A stretch of 6,457 bases of DNA from positions 1 through 6,457 of the forward strand of contig JBEKUT010000418.1 of the NCBI GenBank assembly GCA_049514735.1, in the 5' to 3' direction. Under the pieces are notes generated by a model. That model was not told the origin of the DNA. It saw only the letters and a list, made by a program, of their open reading frames with translations, and did no database searches. The stretch comes from JAICMB01 sp049514735. Its GTDB lineage: Bacteria > Acidobacteriota > Terriglobia > Bryobacterales > Bryobacteraceae. The position numbers and the translations under genes were made by a program. This document shows positions 1-6,431 of the stretch, one piece after another; the first letter of the stretch is position 1; each line of letters begins with the position of its first letter.

Positions 1-682
1 ACGCGCCATGGGTGAAGTCGACGGTATTCGACGCGTCCGCTTCACCACCTCCCACCCACGCGATTTCGTGAAGGAGATCATCGACGCCATCGACGAGAAC
101 CCGGTGCTCTGCAATCACGTCCACCTGCCGGTGCAGTCGGGATCCAGCACCATACTCGAGAAAATGCAACGGCTCTACACCCGCGACGAGTACATGCGCC
201 GCATCGAATGGATGAAACGGGCGCGCCGCAACATCTCAATTACGACCGACATCATTGTTGGCTTTCCCGGAGAAACAGAAGACGACTTCCAGCAGACGCT
301 CGATCTGCTCGAAGAAGTGGAATACGATTCGCTATTCGGTTTCAAGTACTCCAAACGTCCCAACACGTCCGCCCTAGTACTAAACCACCACCTCGATGAA
401 GACGAAAAGGTCCGCCGTCTTGCTATTCTTCAGGAAAAACAGCGCGCTATTCAAATAAGGCGTAATGGCGAGCTGGTCGGGAGCATCGAAGAAACGATGG
501 TGGAAGGGTACAACAAGGCGACCGGACAATGGATCGGGCGCACGTCTCAGAATCGCACTCTGAATTTCACGCACGCGGCGTTTCCGAATCCGGAAGCGAA
601 GCCGGATTTTAACGGCAAGTACCTACCAGTACGTGTTACGCGCGCCGGACCAAATTCCCTCGCGGGAGAAGCAGTACAGTAG
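1..682 (+). CDS. miaB: tRNA-2-methylthio-N6-dimethylallyladenosine synthase MiaB, 3' part (5' end outside window)
   Basis: MiaB is a cytoplasmic radical-SAM iron-sulfur enzyme that adds a methylthio group to isopentenyladenosine 37 of tRNAs reading UNN codons. The reading frame is open to the left edge, so the ATG at position 8 is an internal methionine; about 225 residues are visible of a family length near 450. The missing part would hold the N-terminal MTTase domain and the CxxxCxxC cluster motif. Counting from that Met, the radical-SAM barrel is recognisable by RFTTSHPRDF (11-20), HVHLPVQSGSS (37-47) and ITTDIIVGFPGET (78-90), and FKYSKRPNTSA (112-122) fits MiaB better than RimO or MtaB. 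Residues from about 153 to 222 form the C-terminal TRAM RNA-binding domain. The stop TAG is at 680-682. The next gene follows after 20 nt on the same strand, suggesting co-transcription. Family assignment is very secure; the choice of MiaB within the methylthiotransferases is strong. Confidence 0.93.
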   Translation, partial: RAMGEVDGIRRVRFTTSHPRDFVKEIIDAIDENPVLCNHVHLPVQSGSSTILEKMQRLYTRDEYMRRIEWMKRARRNISITTDIIVGFPGETEDDFQQTLDLLEEVEYDSLFGFKYSKRPNTSALVLNHHLDEDEKVRRLAILQEKQRAIQIRRNGELVGSIEETMVEGYNKATGQWIGRTSQNRTLNFTHAAFPNPEAKPDFNGKYLPVRVTRAGPNSLAGEAVQ

Positions 683-691
683 AGGTAACGA

Positions 692-698
692 GAGGGGG
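692..698 (+). promoter_or_regulatory. Ribosome binding site of the bifunctional-nuclease gene
   Basis: GAGGGGG lies 4 nt before the ATG at 703. It favours that ATG over the in-frame ATG at 715 (Met5), which would be 16 nt away. The site lies in the 20-nt gap after the miaB stop. Confidence 0.6.
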
Positions 699-702
699 CA
701 GC

Positions 703-1191
703 ATGGAAGTCGAAATGAAAATCCGGGGGCTCATGATGGACCCCGTCACCAATATGCCGATCGTCGTCCTGAAGGACGTCGGAGGCAGCTCGATCTTGCC
801 GATCTGGGTCGGCATCTACGAGGCCAATGCCATTGCCCTCGAGATCGAGAAGGTTTCGACCCCCCGCCCCATGACCCACGATCTGATTAAAACGCTTTTG
901 CTCGGTCTGGGGACCGGCATGCGCAAGGTCGTGGTTAGCGAGTTGAAGGACGACACGTTTTACGCTGTGATCTGGCTCGAAAAAGAAGGCGAACTGATCA
1001 GCGTGGATTCCCGGCCCAGCGATGCGCTGGCTCTGGCGTTGCGTTTGGATTGCCCCATTTTTGTCGACGATGCCGTTTTGAAAAATTCGAATCGCGCCAG
1101 CGCCATCACGGATAAGATGAACAGTAACGAGGAACTGCGCCGCTGGCTGGAAGGCCTGGGCGACGAAGACCTCGGCCGCTACAAGATGTAA
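703..1191 (+). CDS. Bifunctional nuclease family (BFN, DUF151) protein
   Basis: This 162-residue protein belongs to the BFN/DUF151 family, small soluble bacterial and plant proteins. A plant member was reported to have DNase and RNase activity; the role in most bacteria, including this one, is not established. Conserved features seen here are DPVTNMPIVVL (13-23), LPIWVG (32-37), EANAIALEIE (40-49), RPMTHDL (55-61), the signature SRPSDALALALR (103-114) with CPIFV (117-121), and an acidic C-terminal helix around NEELRRWLEGL (142-152). There is no signal peptide or membrane segment, so it should be cytoplasmic. The length is typical for a single-domain member and the gene looks intact. The start at 703 is supported by the GAGGGGG site and by family proteins usually starting shortly before this MxxRGL-like segment. 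It follows miaB by 20 nt and is probably in the same transcript, which hints at an RNA-related role but does not prove it. Confidence 0.92.
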   Translation: MEVEMKIRGLMMDPVTNMPIVVLKDVGGSSILPIWVGIYEANAIALEIEKVSTPRPMTHDLIKTLLLGLGTGMRKVVVSELKDDTFYAVIWLEKEGELISVDSRPSDALALALRLDCPIFVDDAVLKNSNRASAITDKMNSNEELRRWLEGLGDEDLGRYKM

Positions 1192-1232
1192 GCTGGCCAG
1201 TTACTCGTTTTTCCGAGCCGTGACCGGGAGGG

Positions 1233-1354
1233 TCTTTGAAATAATCGGCACCCGGCGCTCCTTAACCGTCGCGGCTCTGCAACTCTGTCCATTTCAGAGG
1301 TTTACTGAGCCGCGCGCGTCAGCGAGCGAACGACCTCCGAAATTATTTCAAGTC
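1233..1354. mobile_element. MITE-like 122-bp palindromic element flanked by a 9-bp direct repeat
   Basis: The segment is bounded exactly by the direct repeat CCGGGAGGG. Its ends are inverted repeats: TTGAAATAAT at 1236-1245 pairs perfectly with ATTATTTCAA at 1342-1351, and both arms start 3 nt inside the boundary. CGG (1246-1248) with CCG (1337-1339) continues the stem past a two-base bulge. The interior is a second imperfect inverted repeat (1251-1277 with 1307-1333), closed by CTCTG/CAGAG (1283-1287, 1295-1299) around a 7-nt loop. It is too short for a transposase, so it would be non-autonomous. A 9-bp target duplication is known for several insertion-sequence families, but no family is assigned. 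An alternative is a composite palindromic repeat that arose by another route, or a folded RNA element. Confidence 0.55.
1251..1333. repeat. Inverted pair of REP-like arms inside the 122-bp element
   Basis: The reverse complement of 1251-1277 begins GAGCCGCGAC and ends GGAGCGCCGGG; the arm at 1307-1333 begins GAGCCGCGCGCG and continues AGCGAGCG. The arms match at roughly two thirds of positions, and each resembles the intact unit at 6432-6456 (17 of 24 and 18 of 25 positions). The head-to-head arrangement resembles REP pairs (BIME/REPIN) and would fold into a long imperfect hairpin in either DNA strand or in RNA. Confidence 0.55.
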
Positions 1355-1466
1355 CCGGGAGGGCGCGGTCAGCAACAGCTTCACACTCCTGTCCGCGTCG
1401 CGGCATAAGGCCAATTCATTAGCACTAAGACCTCTCGATTTCCCGCCGATAAGAAATCCGAGTGCA

Positions 1467-3215
1467 ATGGAAACGTCAATCGCACCTCTGTTAATCGGCT
1501 TCAGCGACCGCAAAAGCTCCGCTAAAGATGAGCTGAAGATGTACGCTGAATCCGACCCCAAGGCCTTTCGAGAAGAATCGCTGCCGTTGATCCTGAGCGA
1601 AGAAACCGAGCTGGGCGCCCGCCGCTACCTGGTAAACCTGCTCTTCAAGTACGCGGGAATGTTCGAATACCTGATCGATCCGGCGCGCTGTAATCCGGAA
1701 CAAGCCTGCAGCCTGGCCAAGACCGTGGTGGGACTGGGAGTGCCCCTCGACACAGCGCTTGAATCCGCCCTGTCAAATTCGGTTAGGGACGCGGCGGCAG
1801 GGGCGCGTCTCGTACGGGTGCTGGAATTACTTTCCACGCTGTCGCTGGGCAAGCACATCGTGCGGTATCAGGAACAGTTGATCGTTCATGCGGATCTGAA
1901 TGTGCGGGCGAAGACGGCGTTTGAAGTCGGCAAGTTCAGTAAGAGTCCCTCTTGGGTGACGCGCATGCTGATGAACGGCGATCCGAAGGTGCAAGCAAGC
2001 GCGGTAGAGGCGCTGTGGGGCTTCGGGGATGAAAACGTCAAGCCGGTACTGCTGATCGCGGCGCGGTCGCCATACCCGGGAGTGGCGGCGAACGGTTTGC
2101 TCGGATTGTATCGGCGCGGCGCGCTCGATAGCATTCCACAATTGCTGCGGATGGCCGTGCATCCCGAGGACGCGCACCGCGCGGAAGCCATTTGGGCGAT
2201 CGGAGAAACGGGCGATCCGCGATTCCTACCCTATCTGACGCGCGAATACGCCAAGGCGGAGCCCAAAGAGAAACAGCGCTTCATACGCGCTTTATCGCGC
2301 ATCCGCAAGCAGATTCCAACGCCGAGTGAAACCGTCGAGGTGCGGACGGCGGTGCTCGAAGCGCGCCGCATGGAAGATTCGTCGCGGCGCATGGTGGTGG
2401 CGTTATGGTCGAACGGCGGCGATATTTCGTCCCTTACTCCGACGCAGTTTGGAATGTGGGAAAACGAAGAACTGGTGACGGACTATTCGGCGCGCTGCAT
2501 CGCCAGCCCGCCGAAATTGATCCTGGGATTCGCGCTCCCGCGCTTCACCTCGAAGTCCGATCCGTATGCGCAAGCGGTGGAACGCGGGCTCAGTGCCTGC
2601 GCCGATCTGAAACGCGCGCGCGACATGTGGCGCGTGGAGCGGTACCTTCTCGAAACCAGCTCCGAAGCGGCTCAGGAGGTGCCTTCCCTGTTCAGCAAAG
2701 ACGAGCGCTCCAAGCTGACGCTGCACATGAAGGACAATCGCGGATTTGTGCGGGACACGGACCTGATCCGGAAACTGTTTACCGACTGCGGGCCGCGCGA
2801 AACGGCCCTGCGCGATGTGACCAAATCCATCGAGAAACTTGTCGACGTAGCTTCCAGCGCGGCGGGGCTGCGGCACCTTTTCGTTTTCTTCGATCCCGCC
2901 GCAGCCGACGAGAACAAGGTCCAGAGATTCACCGATACTCTGCGCGGCGAGCCGCTCACGCTGCATGGGTTCGGCAGAGAGTCCGACCATGACGACAAGC
3001 CCCTCCGGGAACTGTGCGCTGTAACCAATGGCGGTAGCTATGAATGCGTTCCGCTGGAACGTTTACCGGACCTGATCACGGAAACCTATCTCGGGCTGAT
3101 TGACCGTTATGAGATCGTCTACAAACCGGAAACCCCTGCACCGGAGGTCGGGAAATGCGAGCTGCGTATCTGGACGCCCTATGGCTGCTCGGAGGCCCAG
3201 GTCCAGTTCGCTTAA
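1467..3215 (+). CDS. HEAT-repeat protein with C-terminal degenerate VWA-like domain, function unknown
   Basis: The 582-residue product has two parts. Residues about 45-280 are mostly helical, with HEAT-like units clearest at 172-198 (DPKVQASAVEALWGFGD...), 203-229 and 233-259 (AEAIWAIGETGDPRFLPYL), a scaffold usually used for protein binding. Residues about 308-582 follow the order of the acidobacterial VWFA-related domain: LTPTQFGMWENEE (323-335, like LTxxDFxxxExG), a hydrophobic strand KLILGFALPRF (350-360), GPRETALRDV (442-451, like GGTALYDA), FVFFDP (472-477, like the strand ending in D), LCAVTNGGSY (516-525) and a RYEIVYKP ending (547-554). The strand at 350-360 lacks the DxSxS metal-binding motif, so MIDAS-type metal binding is probably lost. 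No signal peptide or membrane segment is seen, unlike many VWFA-related proteins. ATG 1467 has no good Shine-Dalgarno sequence; no in-frame ATG or GTG was found just upstream. The domain order is seen; the VWA assignment is inferred from motifs; the role is unknown. Confidence 0.85.
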   Translation: METSIAPLLIGFSDRKSSAKDELKMYAESDPKAFREESLPLILSEETELGARRYLVNLLFKYAGMFEYLIDPARCNPEQACSLAKTVVGLGVPLDTALESALSNSVRDAAAGARLVRVLELLSTLSLGKHIVRYQEQLIVHADLNVRAKTAFEVGKFSKSPSWVTRMLMNGDPKVQASAVEALWGFGDENVKPVLLIAARSPYPGVAANGLLGLYRRGALDSIPQLLRMAVHPEDAHRAEAIWAIGETGDPRFLPYLTREYAKAEPKEKQRFIRALSRIRKQIPTPSETVEVRTAVLEARRMEDSSRRMVVALWSNGGDISSLTPTQFGMWENEELVTDYSARCIASPPKLILGFALPRFTSKSDPYAQAVERGLSACADLKRARDMWRVERYLLETSSEAAQEVPSLFSKDERSKLTLHMKDNRGFVRDTDLIRKLFTDCGPRETALRDVTKSIEKLVDVASSAAGLRHLFVFFDPAAADENKVQRFTDTLRGEPLTLHGFGRESDHDDKPLRELCAVTNGGSYECVPLERLPDLITETYLGLIDRYEIVYKPETPAPEVGKCELRIWTPYGCSEAQVQFA

Positions 3216-3229
3216 TCCAGTTCGCTTAA
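3202..3229 (+). repeat. Tandem 14-bp duplication across the convergent gene ends
   Basis: TCCAGTTCGCTTAA occurs twice in direct succession (3202-3215 and 3216-3229). The first copy ends with the TAA stop of the HEAT-repeat gene; the second copy is exactly the 14-nt gap before the minus-strand permease stop (TGA, read from 3232 to 3230). The duplication therefore accounts for the whole spacer between the two convergent genes. Confidence 0.85.
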
Positions 3230-6001
3230 TCACTCGTGCCGCAGCGCCGACATCGGATCGATTCTTGAGGCGCGCCACGCCGGAGCGTACCCGGCCAAAA
3301 GCGCGCAGGCGATCAATATCGCCACTGAGAAACTCAGCGCCAACGGATCGTTGGGCTGCAGGCCAAACAGGAACGATTTGATAAACGCCGTTGTTTCCCA
3401 GACCCCCGCGAATCCGATCAGGAGTCCGAGCGCGGCAAGAACCAGCACTTCGCGCAGCACCATCCAGATAATGCGGCGGCGGACCGCCCCTAGCGCCATG
3501 CGGATGCCGATCTCGCTGGTTCTGCGCGCCACCGCATAGGCCATGCTTCCGTAGAGTCCGACGCACGCCATAATCAGCGCGAGCGCTCCGAAACATGTAC
3601 ACAGGCTTGCGAAGGTGCGTTCCTGAACGATAGTTCCTTCGATGCGGCGCGCCTGCGTGGTTATTTCCCCCACCGGTACTTGCGGCCCGGCAACGTGTAC
3701 CACCTGCCGCACGGCGTTCGAAAGCGCCAGCGGATCTCCGGCGGTGCGGAGCTCGAAGAACATGTCATGCGTAGGGACGGTGTTGGACTCCTGCAAATAC
3801 GAAGTGTAAGTCACCGGCGGGATTTCCCGTTTCAGAGAGCTGTAGCGGGCGTTTTTCGCGATGCCTACAATCTCGACATCGTGGGCGTTCTTCGATCCTC
3901 CAAACGTGAAGTGCCGCCCGATCGGATTCACATTAGGGAAATATTTTTTCGCGAAAACCTCATTAACCACCGCCGCGTTCTTGGCCCCATCAACATCCTG
4001 TTCGTTAATCGGCCGTCCCAGCAGAATCGGAATCTGCATGGTCTCAAAGAAGAAGGGACCTACCTGCGCATAGGCCGTGCTAGGGCCTCTTTTTCCTTCC
4101 GGCGGCTTTGGTATTCCCGGAATACTGACGCCGGTACTGTCAGTCCAATTTGACACCAGTGGAAGGTTACTTAGCGTCGCAGAGCGCACACCCGGAATAG
4201 CAAGGAACCGTTGGCGCAGATCGGCGTGAAAAACTTTCGAGGCCGCGCCTTTGTATCCCGCTTTCCCGGCGTCGAGGTTGAAGAGAAGAATATTCTCGCT
4301 ATTGAAGCCGAGATTGACGGAGTGCAATTTAGCGAGTGAGCGGACAAACAAACCGGCGCCTACTACCAGCAAAAGAGAGATGGCGATCTGCGAGACTACC
4401 AGGACATGGCTGAGTCCGAAGCGCAGGCCAAACCTGCGGCGTCTTACTCTCACGACGCTTGAACGTGTTTCTTTGAGCGCCGGCGTGACGTCGGTCTTAG
4501 TGGCTTGAATCGCGGGCGCAAGACCAAAGAGAAGGCCGGTCGCAAGCGCGACAAACAGAGTGAACGAAAGTACGCGCCAGTCGATGCCGGCGTCAACAGC
4601 CATGCCGTCGCTTCCCTCGGTCAGCAGGAGCGCCAGGAAACGAATTCCCAATGCGGCCACGCCAATACCGCACAGGCCGCCCATCAAAGCGAGCATGACG
4701 CTCTCCGTCAGGAGCTGCCGCGCTAACCGCAAGCGGCCCGCGCCCAGACTGAGGCGGACGGCCATTTCACGTCTGCGGCCCGCCGCCCGCGCCAGCAGCA
4801 GGTTCGCGATATTCGCGCAGGCAATAACGAGAATCAGAGCGACCATGGCCATTAGAACCCACAGCGTCTTCGAGTAGGTTCGCCGCAGAGAATCGAATCC
4901 CGAACCGCCTTCTTGGAGCCATAGCGCAGGGAGATTTTTCCGCTCCCGATCCTTGGTGGCCGTGCTCTCGACGAAGCCGTGAAACATTCCCGCCAGTTGT
5001 GTCTGCGCCTGCTGCAGAGTGACGCCGGGCTTCAGCCTTCCCATCAGCTCAATCCAATAGAAGGTTCCCTCGTGCAACGGCTTCGGCCATTCGAACCGTG
5101 AATCGGTGAGTCCCATGTCTGCAATCGGCAGGAATATGGAGGGCTTATCGCCGGGCGATACGCCGAAAAACTCGGGAGCGCAAACCCCCGCGATGGTGAA
5201 GGCGGCTCCGTTGATCTGGATCGCCTTCCCCACAATTGCAGGATTTGCTCCAAATCGCGCGCGCCAATAATCATAGGTAATAACGGCGATAGGCGCGGCT
5301 CCAGCGCGGTCGTCCTCGCGTCCAATCAGACGCCCGGCGGCTGGCGGAACGCCGAGCCCTGAAAAGTAATTTCCGGTGACATATTGGCCGGCGTCGAGCT
5401 CGGCCTGCCCGTCGATCACAAGATTGAGACGTCCGGCGCCGGCATGGCCAAAGAGACTAGATAAGACCCGGTTGTTGTCGCGGAGAAGTTCGAACGCGGG
5501 GTAAGGATAATTGGGACTGGCGACGCCGCCGCTTGGGTCCTCGTAATCCTCGCCCCACAGGTCCTGCACAATTGGCGGATCAGCCTTGGCGTGCCAGTTG
5601 AGAATTACCAGTTCCCCGGGATGGCTCACCGGCAGCGCGCGCAGCATGATGGCGTCCATGAAGCTGTATATCGCGGTATTAGCGCCGATCCCAAGCGCCA
5701 GCGAAAGCACGGCCATGCCGGTGAACAGCTTGTTCCCGGCCATGGCGCGCAGGCCGTAACGCACGTCCTGCATGAATTGCTCCAGCAATGTCCAGGTCCA
5801 CATGGCGCGCGTGTCCTCTTTTAATAAAGTGACGTTTCCGAAATCGCGGCGCGCCGCCCATGCGGCACGGTCGCTCGCGATTCCGTCAGCCTGAAGCTGT
5901 TCGGCCTCTTCCTCGAGATGAAAGCGAATCTCTTCGCTGAGATCGTCTTCCTTGCCGCGCCGCCGGAACTGCCAACTCAACTTTTGAAAAAAGGCATTCA
6001 T
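3230..6001 (-). CDS. ADOP-type duplicated ABC transporter permease (FtsX/MacB family)
   Basis: This 923-residue inner-membrane protein matches the acidobacterial duplicated orphan permease type: two FtsX/MacB-like permease halves in one chain, usually beside a padR gene and without a linked ATPase. A cytoplasmic prefix (about 1-80, with EEIRFHLEEEAEQL at 23-36) precedes TM1 (about 94-118, GMAVLSLALGIGANTAIYSF). A large extracytoplasmic domain (about 120-375) is followed by three FtsX-type segments (about 378-405, 430-460, 477-500), including ANLLLARAAGRRREMAVRLSLGAGR. The second half repeats this: TM at about 530-555, a periplasmic domain to about 790, then segments at about 798-824, 845-870 and 885-908, with RRTSEIGIRMALGAVRRRI and the family ending RASRIDPMSALRHE. 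I chose ATG 6001, not the upstream in-frame ATG at 6061, because a strong Shine-Dalgarno sequence precedes it and it overlaps the padR stop. The substrate is unknown; a MacB-like export or lipoprotein-handling role is only inferred. No frameshift is seen. Confidence 0.93.
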   Translation of the reverse strand: MNAFFQKLSWQFRRRGKEDDLSEEIRFHLEEEAEQLQADGIASDRAAWAARRDFGNVTLLKEDTRAMWTWTLLEQFMQDVRYGLRAMAGNKLFTGMAVLSLALGIGANTAIYSFMDAIMLRALPVSHPGELVILNWHAKADPPIVQDLWGEDYEDPSGGVASPNYPYPAFELLRDNNRVLSSLFGHAGAGRLNLVIDGQAELDAGQYVTGNYFSGLGVPPAAGRLIGREDDRAGAAPIAVITYDYWRARFGANPAIVGKAIQINGAAFTIAGVCAPEFFGVSPGDKPSIFLPIADMGLTDSRFEWPKPLHEGTFYWIELMGRLKPGVTLQQAQTQLAGMFHGFVESTATKDRERKNLPALWLQEGGSGFDSLRRTYSKTLWVLMAMVALILVIACANIANLLLARAAGRRREMAVRLSLGAGRLRLARQLLTESVMLALMGGLCGIGVAALGIRFLALLLTEGSDGMAVDAGIDWRVLSFTLFVALATGLLFGLAPAIQATKTDVTPALKETRSSVVRVRRRRFGLRFGLSHVLVVSQIAISLLLVVGAGLFVRSLAKLHSVNLGFNSENILLFNLDAGKAGYKGAASKVFHADLRQRFLAIPGVRSATLSNLPLVSNWTDSTGVSIPGIPKPPEGKRGPSTAYAQVGPFFFETMQIPILLGRPINEQDVDGAKNAAVVNEVFAKKYFPNVNPIGRHFTFGGSKNAHDVEIVGIAKNARYSSLKREIPPVTYTSYLQESNTVPTHDMFFELRTAGDPLALSNAVRQVVHVAGPQVPVGEITTQARRIEGTIVQERTFASLCTCFGALALIMACVGLYGSMAYAVARRTSEIGIRMALGAVRRRIIWMVLREVLVLAALGLLIGFAGVWETTAFIKSFLFGLQPNDPLALSFSVAILIACALLAGYAPAWRASRIDPMSALRHE

Positions 6002-6348
6002 TGCGCCTCCTCTCCCGCCGGATTGAGGATCAATCCCATGGCGCGGGAAAATGTGTCCCACTTCGATTGTTCGGCCGCGAGCTGTTTCCGTCCCTTTGGC
6101 GTGAGCCGGTAATACCTGGCCCGCTTGCCTTTATCCGACAGTTCCCAGGACGCTCCGATCCAGCCCTTTGCCTCCAGCCGATGCAGAGCCGGATACAACG
6201 ACCCGGTCTCGACCTGCAACAGGTCTTCGGAGGTCCGCTGAATATGTTTCGCGATCGCGTGGCCATGGGTCGGCCCTAAAAGCAGAGTGCGAAGAATCAG
6301 GAGATCGAGCGTGCCCTGGAGGATCTCGACGCGCGGCTTGGAGTTCAT
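5998..6348 (-). CDS. PadR family transcriptional regulator
   Basis: This 116-residue protein is a short PadR-type winged-helix regulator, a dimeric DNA-binding protein that usually represses its own gene and a neighbouring transporter or stress gene until a ligand binds. The N-terminal signature LQGTLDLLILRTLLLGPTHGHAIAKHI (10-36) leads into the recognition region VETGSLYPALHRLEAKGWI (46-64), then the beta wing with KGKRARYYRLTPKGRKQL (73-90) and a short C-terminal helix (about 91-105). The length fits the PadR-s1 class that lacks a large effector domain. The ATG at 6348 fits family N-termini, but its Shine-Dalgarno sequence is poor (only GGTAGAG well upstream), so translation may be weak or start from a short leader. 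Its TGA stop (6000-5998) overlaps the permease ATG by 4 nt (ATGA), so the two are almost certainly co-transcribed and translationally coupled. Two operator-like repeats lie over its start and upstream region, indicating autoregulation. The ligand cannot be told. Confidence 0.95.
   Translation of the reverse strand: MNSKPRVEILQGTLDLLILRTLLLGPTHGHAIAKHIQRTSEDLLQVETGSLYPALHRLEAKGWIGASWELSDKGKRARYYRLTPKGRKQLAAEQSKWDTFSRAMGLILNPAGEEAQ
6006..6016 (-). promoter_or_regulatory. Ribosome binding site of the permease, inside padR
   Basis: Read on the minus strand, GGGAGAGGAGG ends 4 nt before the ATG at 6001; the GGAGAGG part is 7 nt away. It lies within the last codons of padR and decides the permease start, because the ATG at 6061 would sit deep inside padR. 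Confidence 0.75.
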
Positions 6349-6364
6349 TATGTAGACACTCTAC
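6347..6364 (-). promoter_or_regulatory. Candidate PadR operator 1, over the padR start codon
   Basis: On the + strand the site is ATTATGTAGACACTCTAC. It contains a perfect inverted repeat, GTAGA (6352-6356) and TCTAC (6360-6364), around CAC. It overlaps the start codon and the probable transcription start region, where a bound dimer would block transcription. Symmetric sites of this kind are common for PadR proteins; binding here is inferred. Confidence 0.55.
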
Positions 6365-6369
6365 CATTT

Positions 6370-6387
6370 ATTATGTAGTCTGTCTAC
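6370..6387 (-). promoter_or_regulatory. Candidate PadR operator 2, overlapping a probable -10 element
   Basis: On the + strand ATTATGTAGTCTGTCTAC repeats operator 1 with the same spacing of parts; the two start 23 nt apart and differ at only three positions in the middle. The half-sites are GTAG (6375-6378) and CTAC (6384-6387). On the minus strand TACATAAT (6377-6370) is a plausible -10 hexamer region for padR, placing a start near 6363 and a leader of about 15 nt. No convincing -35 was found. Confidence 0.5.
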
Positions 6388-6431
6388 GAGTAGTTTTGGA
6401 ATCGCAATGCCGTTTCCGGTTGCTCCATTCT

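Larger units (their letters stand above)
1215..1370 (+). repeat. REP-like 25-nt unit split by an insertion
   Basis: The left part (1215-1232, beginning GAGCCGTGACCGG) and the right part (1355-1370, ending GCGCGGTC) share the 9-mer CCGGGAGGG (1224-1232 and 1355-1363). Removing 1233-1354 and one 9-mer gives a 25-nt unit matching the intact unit at 6432-6456 at 23 of 25 positions. The rebuilt unit can form a small hairpin, GACCG with CGGTC around an 8-nt loop. The unit sits between two genes and does not code for anything recognisable. Confidence 0.7.

Noticed and set aside
8..10. ATG at position 8 as the true start of the first gene
   Set aside because: The product would begin in the middle of the radical-SAM barrel of MiaB, and the frame is open to the left edge, so this is an internal methionine.
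1193..1217. Rho-independent terminator after the BFN gene (CTGGCCAG palindrome, CTCG/CGAG, five T residues)
   Set aside because: The palindrome has no loop, the second stem is only 4 bp, and the T run lies inside its loop rather than after a stable stem.
1220..1408. 62-residue + strand reading frame in the repeat-rich gap
   Set aside because: It runs through the palindromic element, shows no recognisable protein motif, and is explained by the GC-rich repeat sequence.
1380..1408. Promoter TTCACA-17-GCATAA before the HEAT-repeat gene
   Set aside because: Both hexamers match the consensus poorly, so it is no better than expected by chance.
2403..2992. Two 195-residue frames, one on each strand, inside the HEAT/VWA-like gene
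   Set aside because: They are long only because of high GC content; their arginine/alanine/glycine-rich translations have no family features, and the host gene is clearly coding.
3680..4153. 157-residue + strand frame opposite the permease
   Set aside because: It is antisense to a well-conserved ADOP domain and has no recognisable motif or convincing ribosome binding site.
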